This document shows, one piece after another, positions 15,250-23,019 of a DNA stretch of 64,000 nt. The notes beneath the pieces were generated by a model. It was not told the origin of the DNA and ran no database searches. It saw nothing but the letters and a program-made list of their open reading frames with translations. Source of the DNA: Variovorax sp. SG517 (GTDB lineage: Bacteria; Pseudomonadota; Gammaproteobacteria; Burkholderiales; Burkholderiaceae_C); NCBI RefSeq assembly GCF_013376045.1, contig NZ_JABMJG010000009.1:310001-374000 (forward strand). Reading direction: 5' to 3'. Every line of letters begins with the position of its first letter. Positions within the stretch are counted from its first letter, which is position 1. A program made the position numbers and the translations under genes.

Positions 15250-17837
15250 GCAGGTACCTTTGCCTCGTCGCTAGCTACGGAACTGATAGCGTCCAACACC
15301 GGAATCCAGAAGGAAAAACGGCATCCGATCACATCCGGGCCATTGTAGATGTTCTCCGCCTGCATCCGGCCGCGGTGCGACTCGACGATGGTGCGGCACA
15401 AGTTGAGCCCAATGCCCATGCCTTCGGGCTTGGTGGAGAAGAAGGCCTCGTAGAGCCGGTCCATCACCTCGGGCGCCAGGCCCTTGCCGGTGTCCTGCAC
15501 CGAGAACTCGATGGCGTTGTGGCCCTCGATCACCTTGGGCAGCACGCGCAGTTCCACGCTGCGGCGCGCCAGCGGGCGGTCGGCGAGGTCGATGGCCTCG
15601 GCCGCGTTCTTCAGCAGGTTGACCATCACCTGCTCGATGAGGATGGGGTCGACGCGCACCACGGGCAGCCGGGCCGCCACGTAGTGGTTCAGGCGCACGT
15701 TGCGCCGGCGCAGCTCGATGCCGGCGAGCTCGACCGCCTCGCTCACCATGGTGGCCACGTCGGCTGGCGTGCGGTTGGGCTCGCTGCGCTTCACGAAGGA
15801 GCGGATGCGCTGGATGATCTGGCCCGCGCGCTGGGCCTGCTTCGACGTCTTCTCGAGCGCGGCCAGAAGGGCCTCGTTGTCGATCGACTGGCCCTTGATG
15901 CGCGACATCATGCCGTTGCAGTAGTTGGTGATGGCGGTCAGAGGCTGGTTGAGTTCGTGCGCCACGCTGGAGGCCATCTCGCCCATGGTGATGAGGCGGC
16001 TGGCGGCCTGGGCCTTGTCGGCCTGCGCGGCGGCCTGTTCCTCGGCGTCGCGGCGCGGCGTGATGTCGGTGGCGATCACGAGTTGCGCGAGCCGGCCGTC
16101 CACCCAGGTCAGGTAGCGCGAGCGCACTTCGAGCCACTTGCCCAGGTGGGGCACGAAGATCTCGTTGTTGGCGGTCTGTGCGGCGGTGAGGGTGTCGATC
16201 GGCAAGCCGGCGTACGGGTCCACGTCGTCCAGGCCTTCGTCGTGCGCATTCGACGCCGGCACGCCCGCCTGCGCGACCATGCCCAGGTGGCCCACGGTGT
16301 CGGAGCCGAACCAGAGGCGGTACAGCTTGTTGGCGAACAGCAGCTCCTCGCTGCCGATGGGGGCCACCGACACGGCGGCGTCCAGCGCTTCCAGCACCGT
16401 GGTGAAGCGCTCGTAGGAGGCCGAGAGCTGCTCGCGGATGCGCGTGGGCTCGGTGATGTCGGTCATCGACGTCATCCAGCCGGTCTGGTGGCCGCGTGCG
16501 TCGATCAGCGGCGACACATAGAGGCGGGCGTTGAACACGCTGCCGTTCTTGCGCTTCACCCGCACCTGGAAGCCGCCGGGCAGGGCGCGGCCGTGCAGTT
16601 CCTCTTCGAGCCGCTCGTTCATCACCTCGCGATCGGATTCGAGCCAGTAGGGGAAGGGCGGCGACTGGCCGACCAGCTCTTCCTCGCTCCAGCCGGTCAT
16701 CGCGCAGAAGGCGGCATTGACGTAGGTGATGCGGCCCTGCAGGTCGAGCACGCGCATGCCGGTGAGCATGGAGTTCTCCATCGCCCGGCGGAAGTTGGTC
16801 TCGGCCACCAGCCGCTGCTGCGCCTGCAGCCGCCGGCGCGTGTGGCGCCAGGTGCCGATCAGCATCCAGCTCGTGAGCACGCTCAACGCGCAGACCAGCC
16901 AGAAGAGCCCGTTGCCGACCACGCCCTGCGAGGTGCGATAGGCCTGCGCCCGCAGCACCAGCGCATTGCCGACGGGCGACACCGGCACTTCATATTCGTT
17001 GGTGCGCTCGGACCAGGGCAGCAGGCGCGTGCCGCTTTCCTTCAGGTTCGTGGTGTTGCCGGCGATCACATGGCCCTTGGCGTCGAGCAGCGACACCGCG
17101 TAGCGCGCCTGCACCTCGGAGGGCATGCCGTAGCGCAGCAGCCCGTCGATGGAAAACTCGCCCAGTACGACGCCCGCGAACAGGCCCTGGTCGAAAAGGG
17201 GAATGTGCAGCTGCAGCATCGAGGGCGGGTCGCCGCCTGCCACGGGCTGCGAGAAGACCGGCTGGCGCAGTTCGCGCGCCAGTGCGTAGTTGCTCTCGAT
17301 GTCGCCGGGACGCAGCACGTCGCCGATCAGGTGCTGCTGCGCCGGATGCACGCTGGGTGCCGCATAGCCGGCCTTGAAGCGGCGGCGGTCATCGATCCAG
17401 GTGATGGTCTGCAGCTCGGGAAACTGGCTCACCAGCGATTCGGCGCGGCTGGTGAACTCGACGGGGTCGATCTCGCGGTTGGAAGCGTCGCGCGCGATGC
17501 GCATCAACTGCTCCTGCCGCTCGAGCAGCCGCAGGCGCATGCGCTGCTGTGCGTATTCGACGTCGCGGCGCACCGACTCCTGCTCGCGCTCGACCTCCTC
17601 GGTGCGCAGGTACCAGAAGGCGGAAACGATGGCGGCGAGGAACAGCAGCACGGCCGCCATCGGCGCGAGCATGGCGACCGCGTCCTGCAGCACCGGAGTC
17701 TGGCGTCGCCACCACCTGCGCCACCAGGACAGCGGCGAGGCGTTCACGGCACTGCGGGCAACCGCCAGCGGGGAGGAGAGAGGCATGGGGCGGATTCTAG
17801 GCTTGCCCTCTCGGCTTGCCATGTCCCGTGCGGACAT
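15246..17837 (-). CDS. Membrane PAS-domain sensor histidine kinase
   Basis: An 863-residue kinase using the ATG at 17837, which has AGGA 4 bases upstream; ATGs at 17822 and 17786 are alternatives. A basic leader precedes membrane segment 1 (about 56-77). A periplasmic sensor region follows to about residue 308, with PSMLQLHIPLFDQ and a double-Cache-like feel, then membrane segment 2 (about 309-330). A PAS domain (from about 345, ending in a PAC-like segment) and a second PAS-like region follow. The HisKA domain has phospho-acceptor H627 (SSVAHELNQPL), and the HATPase has VNLLKNAAEAI, DTGKGLAPEV and GMGIGLNLCRTIV. The layout resembles DctS and related carboxylate sensors. The ligand is unknown, and the gene is divergent from aceE. 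Confidence 0.88.
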   Translation of the reverse strand: MSARDMASREGKPRIRPMPLSSPLAVARSAVNASPLSWWRRWWRRQTPVLQDAVAMLAPMAAVLLFLAAIVSAFWYLRTEEVEREQESVRRDVEYAQQRMRLRLLERQEQLMRIARDASNREIDPVEFTSRAESLVSQFPELQTITWIDDRRRFKAGYAAPSVHPAQQHLIGDVLRPGDIESNYALARELRQPVFSQPVAGGDPPSMLQLHIPLFDQGLFAGVVLGEFSIDGLLRYGMPSEVQARYAVSLLDAKGHVIAGNTTNLKESGTRLLPWSERTNEYEVPVSPVGNALVLRAQAYRTSQGVVGNGLFWLVCALSVLTSWMLIGTWRHTRRRLQAQQRLVAETNFRRAMENSMLTGMRVLDLQGRITYVNAAFCAMTGWSEEELVGQSPPFPYWLESDREVMNERLEEELHGRALPGGFQVRVKRKNGSVFNARLYVSPLIDARGHQTGWMTSMTDITEPTRIREQLSASYERFTTVLEALDAAVSVAPIGSEELLFANKLYRLWFGSDTVGHLGMVAQAGVPASNAHDEGLDDVDPYAGLPIDTLTAAQTANNEIFVPHLGKWLEVRSRYLTWVDGRLAQLVIATDITPRRDAEEQAAAQADKAQAASRLITMGEMASSVAHELNQPLTAITNYCNGMMSRIKGQSIDNEALLAALEKTSKQAQRAGQIIQRIRSFVKRSEPNRTPADVATMVSEAVELAGIELRRRNVRLNHYVAARLPVVRVDPILIEQVMVNLLKNAAEAIDLADRPLARRSVELRVLPKVIEGHNAIEFSVQDTGKGLAPEVMDRLYEAFFSTKPEGMGIGLNLCRTIVESHRGRMQAENIYNGPDVIGCRFSFWIPVLDAISSVASDEAKVPA

Positions 17838-17870
17838 CCGTTCCTGCCCTGATTTCTTTTGAATTTCACA

Positions 17871-17899
17871 TTGAAAAATCAATAAGCACTATTTGAAAT
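17871..17899 (+). promoter_or_regulatory. Candidate sigma-70 promoter for aceE
   Basis: TTGAAA (17871-17876) and TGAAAT (17894-17899) are separated by 17 bases in an AT-rich stretch unlike the surrounding DNA. The start site would lie near 17906, giving a leader of roughly 78 bases. AATTTCA (17862-17868) and TGAAATT (17894-17900) form an inverted repeat across the same region. Confidence 0.35.
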
Positions 17900-17905
17900 T
17901 GCGAT

Positions 17906-17920
17906 GTTTCTATGCGAAAC
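17906..17920. promoter_or_regulatory. Palindrome at the aceE promoter, possible operator
   Basis: GTTTC-TATGC-GAAAC is an inverted repeat with 5-base arms, located at the predicted aceE transcription start and within the region shared with the divergent kinase gene. It could bind the response regulator or another pyruvate-responsive repressor; no known consensus is claimed. Confidence 0.3.
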
Positions 17921-17983
17921 TCCGCCGCGTTCGCTGCACAGCGCACTTAAATTACAGCCACAGCCCTAAAAGGAGACATAAGC

Positions 17984-20698
17984 ATGTCGGCAAACCCCGA
18001 GAACCTGTTCGGCTCGGCCGCTAACGACGCGGACGCCCAGGAGACACGTGAATGGATGGATGCTCTGTCTTCCGTCATCCAGAGCGAGGGGCCTGAGCGG
18101 GCTCACTTCCTCCTCGAGCAACTGCTCGAACATGCCCGCCAGAACACGGTCGACATGCCGTTCTCGGCCAACACCGGCTACGTCAACACCATCGAACCCT
18201 CGCAGGAAGCCCGCAGCCCCGGCAACCTCGAGATCGAACAGCGCCTGCGCGCCTACATGCGCTGGAACGCGATGGCGATGGTGGTCAAGGCCAACCGCCA
18301 CCATCCGGCCGAAGGCGGCGACCTCGGCGGCCACATCGGCTCCTTCGCCTCGCTGGCCAGCATGTTCGGCGCCGGCTTCAACCACTTCTGGCATGCCGAG
18401 AGCGAGAACCACGGCGGCGACCTGCTCTACATCCAGGGCCACGTCTCTCCCGGCATCTACGCCCGCGCCTACCTCGAAGGCCGCCTCTCCGAAGAACAGT
18501 TGCTCAACTTCCGCCAGGAAGTCGACGGCAAGGGCCTCTCCAGCTACCCGCACCCGAAGCTGATGCCCGAGTTCTGGCAGTTCCCGACCGTGTCGATGGG
18601 CCTGGGCCCGCTGATGGCGATCTACCAGGCCCGCTTCCTCAAGTACCTGCACGCACGCGGCATCGCCAACACCGAGAACCGCAAGGTCTGGGTCTTCTGC
18701 GGCGACGGCGAAATGGACGAGGTCGAATCGCTGGGCGCCATCGGCCTGGCCGCTCGCGAGAACCTCGACAACCTGATCTTCGTCATCAACTGCAACCTGC
18801 AGCGCCTGGACGGCCCGGTGCGCGGCAACGGCAAGATCATTCAGGAGCTCGAAGGCGAGTTCCGCGGCGCCAACTGGAACGTCGTCAAGCTGGTCTGGGG
18901 CAAGGGCTGGGACGCCCTGCTCGAGAAGGACCATGACGGCGCGCTGCGCAAGATCATGATGGAGTGCAACGACGGCGACTACCAGTCGTTCAAGGCCAAC
19001 GACGGCGCCTACGTCCGCAAGAACTTCTTCGGCCGCGATCCGCGCACGCTGAAGATGGTCGAGCACATGACCGACGACGAGATCTGGAACCTCCAGCGCG
19101 GCGGCCACGACTCGCAGAAGGTGTACGCAGCCTTCCACGCCGCCCAGAACCACCAGGGCCAGCCCACCGTGCTGCTCGTGAAGACCGTCAAGGGCTTCGG
19201 CATGGGCAAGATCGGCGAAGGCAAGAACACGGTCCACCAGACCAAGAAGCTCGGCGACGAGGACATCAAGGCCTTCCGCGACCGCTTCAACATCCCGATT
19301 CCCGACAGCCAGATCGCCGAGCTGCCGTTCTACAAGCCAGCCGACGACACGCCGGAAATGCGCTACCTGCACGAGCGCCGCAAGGCGCTGGGCGGCTACC
19401 TGCCGCACCGCCGCGTGAAGAGCGACGAGAGCTTCACCGTGCCCGCGCTGGACACCTTCAAGGCGGTGCTCGAGCCCACGGCCGAAGGCCGCGAGATCTC
19501 GACCACGCAGGCCTACGTGCGCTTCCTCACGCAGCTGCTGCGCGACAAGGCGCTCGGCCCGCGCGTGGTGCCCATCCTGGTCGACGAGGCCCGCACCTTC
19601 GGCATGGAAGGCCTGTTCCGCCAGGTCGGCATCTACAACCCGCACGGTCAGCAGTACACCCCGGTCGACAAGGACCAGGTCATGTACTACAAGGAAGACA
19701 AGGCCGGCCAGATCCTGCAGGAAGGCATCAACGAAGCCGGCGGCATGTCCAGCTGGATCGCTGCCGCCACCTCGTACAGCACCAACAACCGCATCATGGT
19801 GCCGTTCTACGTGTACTACTCGATGTTCGGCTTCCAGCGCATCGGCGACCTGGCCTGGGCTGCCGGCGACATGCAGGCGCGCGGCTTCCTGCTGGGCGGC
19901 ACCTCGGGGCGCACCACGCTGAACGGCGAAGGCCTTCAGCACGAAGACGGCCACAGCCACATCCTGGCCAACACCATCCCCAACTGCGTGAGCTACGACC
20001 CGACCTTCGCGCATGAAGTCGGCGTGATCCTGCACCATGGCCTCAAGCGTATGGTCGAGAAGCAGGACAACGTCTACTACTACCTGACGCTGCTCAACGA
20101 GAACTACGCGATGCCCGGCCTCCAGCCCGGCACCGAAGAGCAGATCATCAAGGGCATGTACCTGTCGAAGCAGGGCCCCGCGCTCAAGGCCAAGGCACCC
20201 ACGGTGCAACTGCTGGGCAGCGGCACCATCCTGCGCGAAAGCTTTGCCGCGCAGGAACTGCTCGAGAAGGACTGGGGCGTGTCGGCTTCCGTGTGGAGCT
20301 GCCCGAGCTTCAACGAGCTCACCCGCGACGGCCAGGACGCCGACCGCTGGAACCTGCTGCACCCCGACCAGACCCCGCGCGTGCCCTTCGTGGCCGAGCA
20401 GCTCGGCGCCACGACCGGCCCGGTCGTCGCATCGACCGACTACATGAAGGCCTACGCCGAGCAGATCCGCCCCTTCATCCCGAAGGGCCGCAACTACAAG
20501 GTGCTGGGCACCGACGGCTTCGGCCGCAGCGACTTCCGCAACAAGCTGCGCGAGCACTTCGAGGTCAACCGCCACTACATCGTGGTGGCTGCGCTCAAGG
20601 CGCTGAGCGAAGATGGCACCGTGCCGGTGGCCAAGGTGGTGGAAGCGATCAAGAAGTACGGCATCAATGTCGACAAGGTCAACCCGCTCTACGCCTGA
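17984..20698 (+). CDS. aceE: Pyruvate dehydrogenase E1 component (homodimeric)
   Basis: AceE is the thiamine-diphosphate E1 that decarboxylates pyruvate and reductively acetylates the E2 lipoyl groups. The 904-residue protein has the length of the homodimeric type. The ThDP motif begins at GDGEMDEVE and runs to NLIFVINCNLQRLDGPV; the conserved GGHIGSFAS and HDSQKVYAAFHAA segments are also present. The ATG at 17984 follows AAAAGGAGACATAAGC, a strong ribosome-binding site. It is the first gene of aceE-aceF-proteasome-like-lpdA and is divergent from a two-component system. Cytoplasmic, part of the PDH complex. Confidence 0.98.
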   Translation: MSANPENLFGSAANDADAQETREWMDALSSVIQSEGPERAHFLLEQLLEHARQNTVDMPFSANTGYVNTIEPSQEARSPGNLEIEQRLRAYMRWNAMAMVVKANRHHPAEGGDLGGHIGSFASLASMFGAGFNHFWHAESENHGGDLLYIQGHVSPGIYARAYLEGRLSEEQLLNFRQEVDGKGLSSYPHPKLMPEFWQFPTVSMGLGPLMAIYQARFLKYLHARGIANTENRKVWVFCGDGEMDEVESLGAIGLAARENLDNLIFVINCNLQRLDGPVRGNGKIIQELEGEFRGANWNVVKLVWGKGWDALLEKDHDGALRKIMMECNDGDYQSFKANDGAYVRKNFFGRDPRTLKMVEHMTDDEIWNLQRGGHDSQKVYAAFHAAQNHQGQPTVLLVKTVKGFGMGKIGEGKNTVHQTKKLGDEDIKAFRDRFNIPIPDSQIAELPFYKPADDTPEMRYLHERRKALGGYLPHRRVKSDESFTVPALDTFKAVLEPTAEGREISTTQAYVRFLTQLLRDKALGPRVVPILVDEARTFGMEGLFRQVGIYNPHGQQYTPVDKDQVMYYKEDKAGQILQEGINEAGGMSSWIAAATSYSTNNRIMVPFYVYYSMFGFQRIGDLAWAAGDMQARGFLLGGTSGRTTLNGEGLQHEDGHSHILANTIPNCVSYDPTFAHEVGVILHHGLKRMVEKQDNVYYYLTLLNENYAMPGLQPGTEEQIIKGMYLSKQGPALKAKAPTVQLLGSGTILRESFAAQELLEKDWGVSASVWSCPSFNELTRDGQDADRWNLLHPDQTPRVPFVAEQLGATTGPVVASTDYMKAYAEQIRPFIPKGRNYKVLGTDGFGRSDFRNKLREHFEVNRHYIVVAALKALSEDGTVPVAKVVEAIKKYGINVDKVNPLYA

Positions 20699-20755
20699 TC
20701 CCCAATCAACAACCAATCAACGAACGAACGGCGCCTGACGGCGGGAGACAACGAT

Positions 20756-22429
20756 ATGGCAGCAGTGGAAGTGAAGGTGCCGGACATCGGCGATTTCGAT
20801 GAAGTCGCGGTGATCGAGGTGCTCGTGAAGGTGGGCGACACGGTGAAGGCCGAGCAGTCGCTCATCACGGTCGAATCGGACAAGGCGTCGATGGAAATCC
20901 CGTCGTCGACCGCCGGTGTGGTCAAGGAACTGAAGGTCGAGGTCGGCAGCAAGGTGAAGGAGGGCTCGGTGGTCCTCGTGCTCGAGGCCGAGGGAGTGGG
21001 TGCTGCAGCGGCTCCGGCCCCTGCGCCTGCCGCGGCTCCCGCTGCCGCCGCGCCTGCGCCGGCCGCGGCGGCGCCCGCACCGGCCCCCGCAGCCGCGCCG
21101 GCGGCTTCGGGCCCGGTCGAGGTCAAGGTGCCCGACATCGGCGACTTCAAGGACGTCGCAGTTATCGAAGTGCTGGTGAAGCCGGGCGACGCGATCAAGG
21201 CCGAGCAGTCGCTGATCACGGTCGAATCGGACAAGGCCTCGATGGAGATTCCGTCGTCGGCCGCCGGCGTGCTCAAGGAGCTGAAGGTCAAGGTGGGCGA
21301 CACGGTCAACATCGGTGACCTGATCGCCGTGCTCGAGGGCGCAGCCGGTTCCGCTGCCCCGGCACCGGCGCCGGCTGCAGCCGCCGCTGCTCCGGCGACC
21401 GCCACGGCCAGCGCTCCTGCCCCGGCCGCATCTGCACCCGCACCTGCGGCGGAGGCACCGGCCCACAACCCGACGGTCGCCCCCAGCGGCAGCCTGCCGC
21501 ACGCCTCGCCCTCGGTGCGCAAGTTCGCCCGCGAGCTTGGCGTGCCGCTCGAAGAGGTCAAGGGCTCCGGTCCCAAGGGCCGCATCACGCAGGAAGACAT
21601 CCAGAACTTCACCAAGGCCGTGATGAGCGGCCAGGCCAGCACCAAGGCCTCGGCGGCCAAGGCGCCGGCCGGTGGCGGCGGTGCCGACGGCGCGGCGCTG
21701 GGCCTCATTCCCTGGCCCAAGGTCGACTTCACCAAGTTCGGCACGGTCGAGCGCAAGGACCTGTCGCGCATCAAGAAGCTCAGCGGCGCGAACCTGCACC
21801 GCAACTGGGTGATGATCCCGCACGTCACCAACAACGACGAAGCCGACATCACCGAGCTCGAGGCCTTCCGCGTCTCCACCAACAAGGAGAACGAGAAGTC
21901 GGGCGTCAAGGTGACGATGCTGGCTTTCGTCATCAAGGCGGTGGTCGCGGCGCTGAAGAAATTCCCCGAGTTCAACACCAGCCTGGACGGCGACCAGCTC
22001 GTCTACAAGCAGTACTACAACATCGGTTTCGCGGCGGACACGCCCAACGGCCTCGTGGTGCCGGTGCTGAAGGACGCCGACAAGAAGGGCATCCTGCAGA
22101 TCAGCGCCGAGATGGGCGAGCTCGCCAAGAAGGCGCGCGACGGCAAGCTCGGCTCGGCCGACATGCAGGGCGGCTGCTTCTCGATCAGCTCGCTCGGCGG
22201 CATCGGCGGCACGCACTTCACGCCGATCATCAACGCGCCCGAAGTGGCCATCCTCGGCCTCTCCAAGGGCCAGATGAAGCCGGTGTGGGACGGCAAGCAG
22301 TTCGTGCCGCGCCTCACGCTGCCGCTGTCGCTGTCGTACGACCACCGCGTGATCGACGGCGCCCTGGCTGCGCGTTTCAACGCCTACCTGGGCCAGGTGC
22401 TCGCGGACTATCGCCGCATCCTGCTATGA
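20756..22429 (+). CDS. aceF: Dihydrolipoamide acetyltransferase, PDH E2
   Basis: AceF is the core of the PDH complex and transfers the acetyl group to CoA. The 557-residue protein has two N-terminal lipoyl domains, each with DKASMEIPSS; the lipoylated lysines are K43 and K160. Long Ala/Pro-rich swinging linkers separate these, and a peripheral subunit-binding domain (SPSVRKFARELGVPL) follows. The catalytic domain ends with the DHRVIDGALAARF motif carrying the active-site His and Asp. Two lipoyl domains are fewer than the three of E. coli but common in related bacteria. The ATG at 20756 follows CGGGAGACAACGAT. Its TGA overlaps the next ATG (ATGA). Confidence 0.97.
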   Translation: MAAVEVKVPDIGDFDEVAVIEVLVKVGDTVKAEQSLITVESDKASMEIPSSTAGVVKELKVEVGSKVKEGSVVLVLEAEGVGAAAAPAPAPAAAPAAAAPAPAAAAPAPAPAAAPAASGPVEVKVPDIGDFKDVAVIEVLVKPGDAIKAEQSLITVESDKASMEIPSSAAGVLKELKVKVGDTVNIGDLIAVLEGAAGSAAPAPAPAAAAAAPATATASAPAPAASAPAPAAEAPAHNPTVAPSGSLPHASPSVRKFARELGVPLEEVKGSGPKGRITQEDIQNFTKAVMSGQASTKASAAKAPAGGGGADGAALGLIPWPKVDFTKFGTVERKDLSRIKKLSGANLHRNWVMIPHVTNNDEADITELEAFRVSTNKENEKSGVKVTMLAFVIKAVVAALKKFPEFNTSLDGDQLVYKQYYNIGFAADTPNGLVVPVLKDADKKGILQISAEMGELAKKARDGKLGSADMQGGCFSISSLGGIGGTHFTPIINAPEVAILGLSKGQMKPVWDGKQFVPRLTLPLSLSYDHRVIDGALAARFNAYLGQVLADYRRILL

Positions 22430-23019
22430 CCACGGTAGTGGCCGTCCGCAAGGGCGGCCAGGTCACGATGGCAGCGGATTCTCTGGTGACCTTCGGCGAC
22501 ACGCGGCTTTCGCACCGCGCCGAGACGAACCAGAAGATCTTCACCGTCGAGGACGCGGCGGGGCAGAGCCTGTTCGCCCTGGCCGGCGCCGCCGCGCACT
22601 TCCTGGTGCTGCAGCACGCGCTGGCCGCGCAGCCGCGCGAGCAGCTGCTGTTCGGCAGCAAGCACGAGATCTTCCGCACCTTCACGATGCTGCATCCGGT
22701 GCTGAAGGACTCGTTCTTCATGCAGACCAAGGAAGACGAGCACGAGCCCTACGAGTCGAGCCAGTTCACGATGCTGATGGCCAACCAGAGCGGCATCTAC
22801 GGCATCTACAGCTACCGCGAGGTGTTCGAGTTCAAGGAGTTCTGGGCCATCGGCTCGGGACGCAGCTTTGCCCTCGGCGCCATGCACGCGGCCTATGACA
22901 TCAAGTCGCGCACGTCGCGCGACGTGGCGGAGGCGGGCATCGCCGCCGCCTGCGAATTCGATCGCAATTCGGCCCCACCGGTCGACGTTCTCACACTCAA
23001 ACTGAAAGTGTCCAAATGA
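22426..23019 (+). CDS. Proteasome-fold (HslV/BPH-like) protein within the PDH operon
   Basis: A 197-residue protein beginning MTTVVAVRKGGQVTMAADS, closely resembling the start of HslV and proteasome beta subunits. If Met1 is removed the N-terminus is threonine, the catalytic residue of this family. Asp18 of the precursor aligns with the family Asp17 and Lys37 (NQKIF) with Lys33. WAIGSGRSFALGAMHAA matches the IGSGG region of HslV. No HslU-type ATPase is adjacent. It may be the betaproteobacterial proteasome homologue BPH; that link is from memory. The ATG at 22426 and stop at 23019 overlap aceF and lpdA by 4 bases each, so it is translated with the PDH genes. The start at 22285 inside aceF is rejected. 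Confidence 0.75.
   Translation: MTTVVAVRKGGQVTMAADSLVTFGDTRLSHRAETNQKIFTVEDAAGQSLFALAGAAAHFLVLQHALAAQPREQLLFGSKHEIFRTFTMLHPVLKDSFFMQTKEDEHEPYESSQFTMLMANQSGIYGIYSYREVFEFKEFWAIGSGRSFALGAMHAAYDIKSRTSRDVAEAGIAAACEFDRNSAPPVDVLTLKLKVSK

Noticed and set aside
15375..17852. Plus-strand open frame opposite the histidine kinase
   Set aside because: The minus strand carries complete HisKA and HATPase motifs; the plus frame is His/Gln/Gly-rich antisense text.
17966..20716. Minus-strand open frame across all of aceE
   Set aside because: aceE has unmistakable ThDP and family motifs; the antisense frame has no recognisable domain and reflects GC-rich third positions.
21000..21470. Ala/Pro-rich repetitive DNA in aceF as a possible repeat array or CRISPR
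   Set aside because: It encodes the flexible linkers between lipoyl domains; the similarity of two blocks reflects the duplicated lipoyl domain.
22285..22425. Upstream start for the proteasome-like gene
   Set aside because: It lies inside aceF, and would bury the N-terminal threonine needed by the fold.
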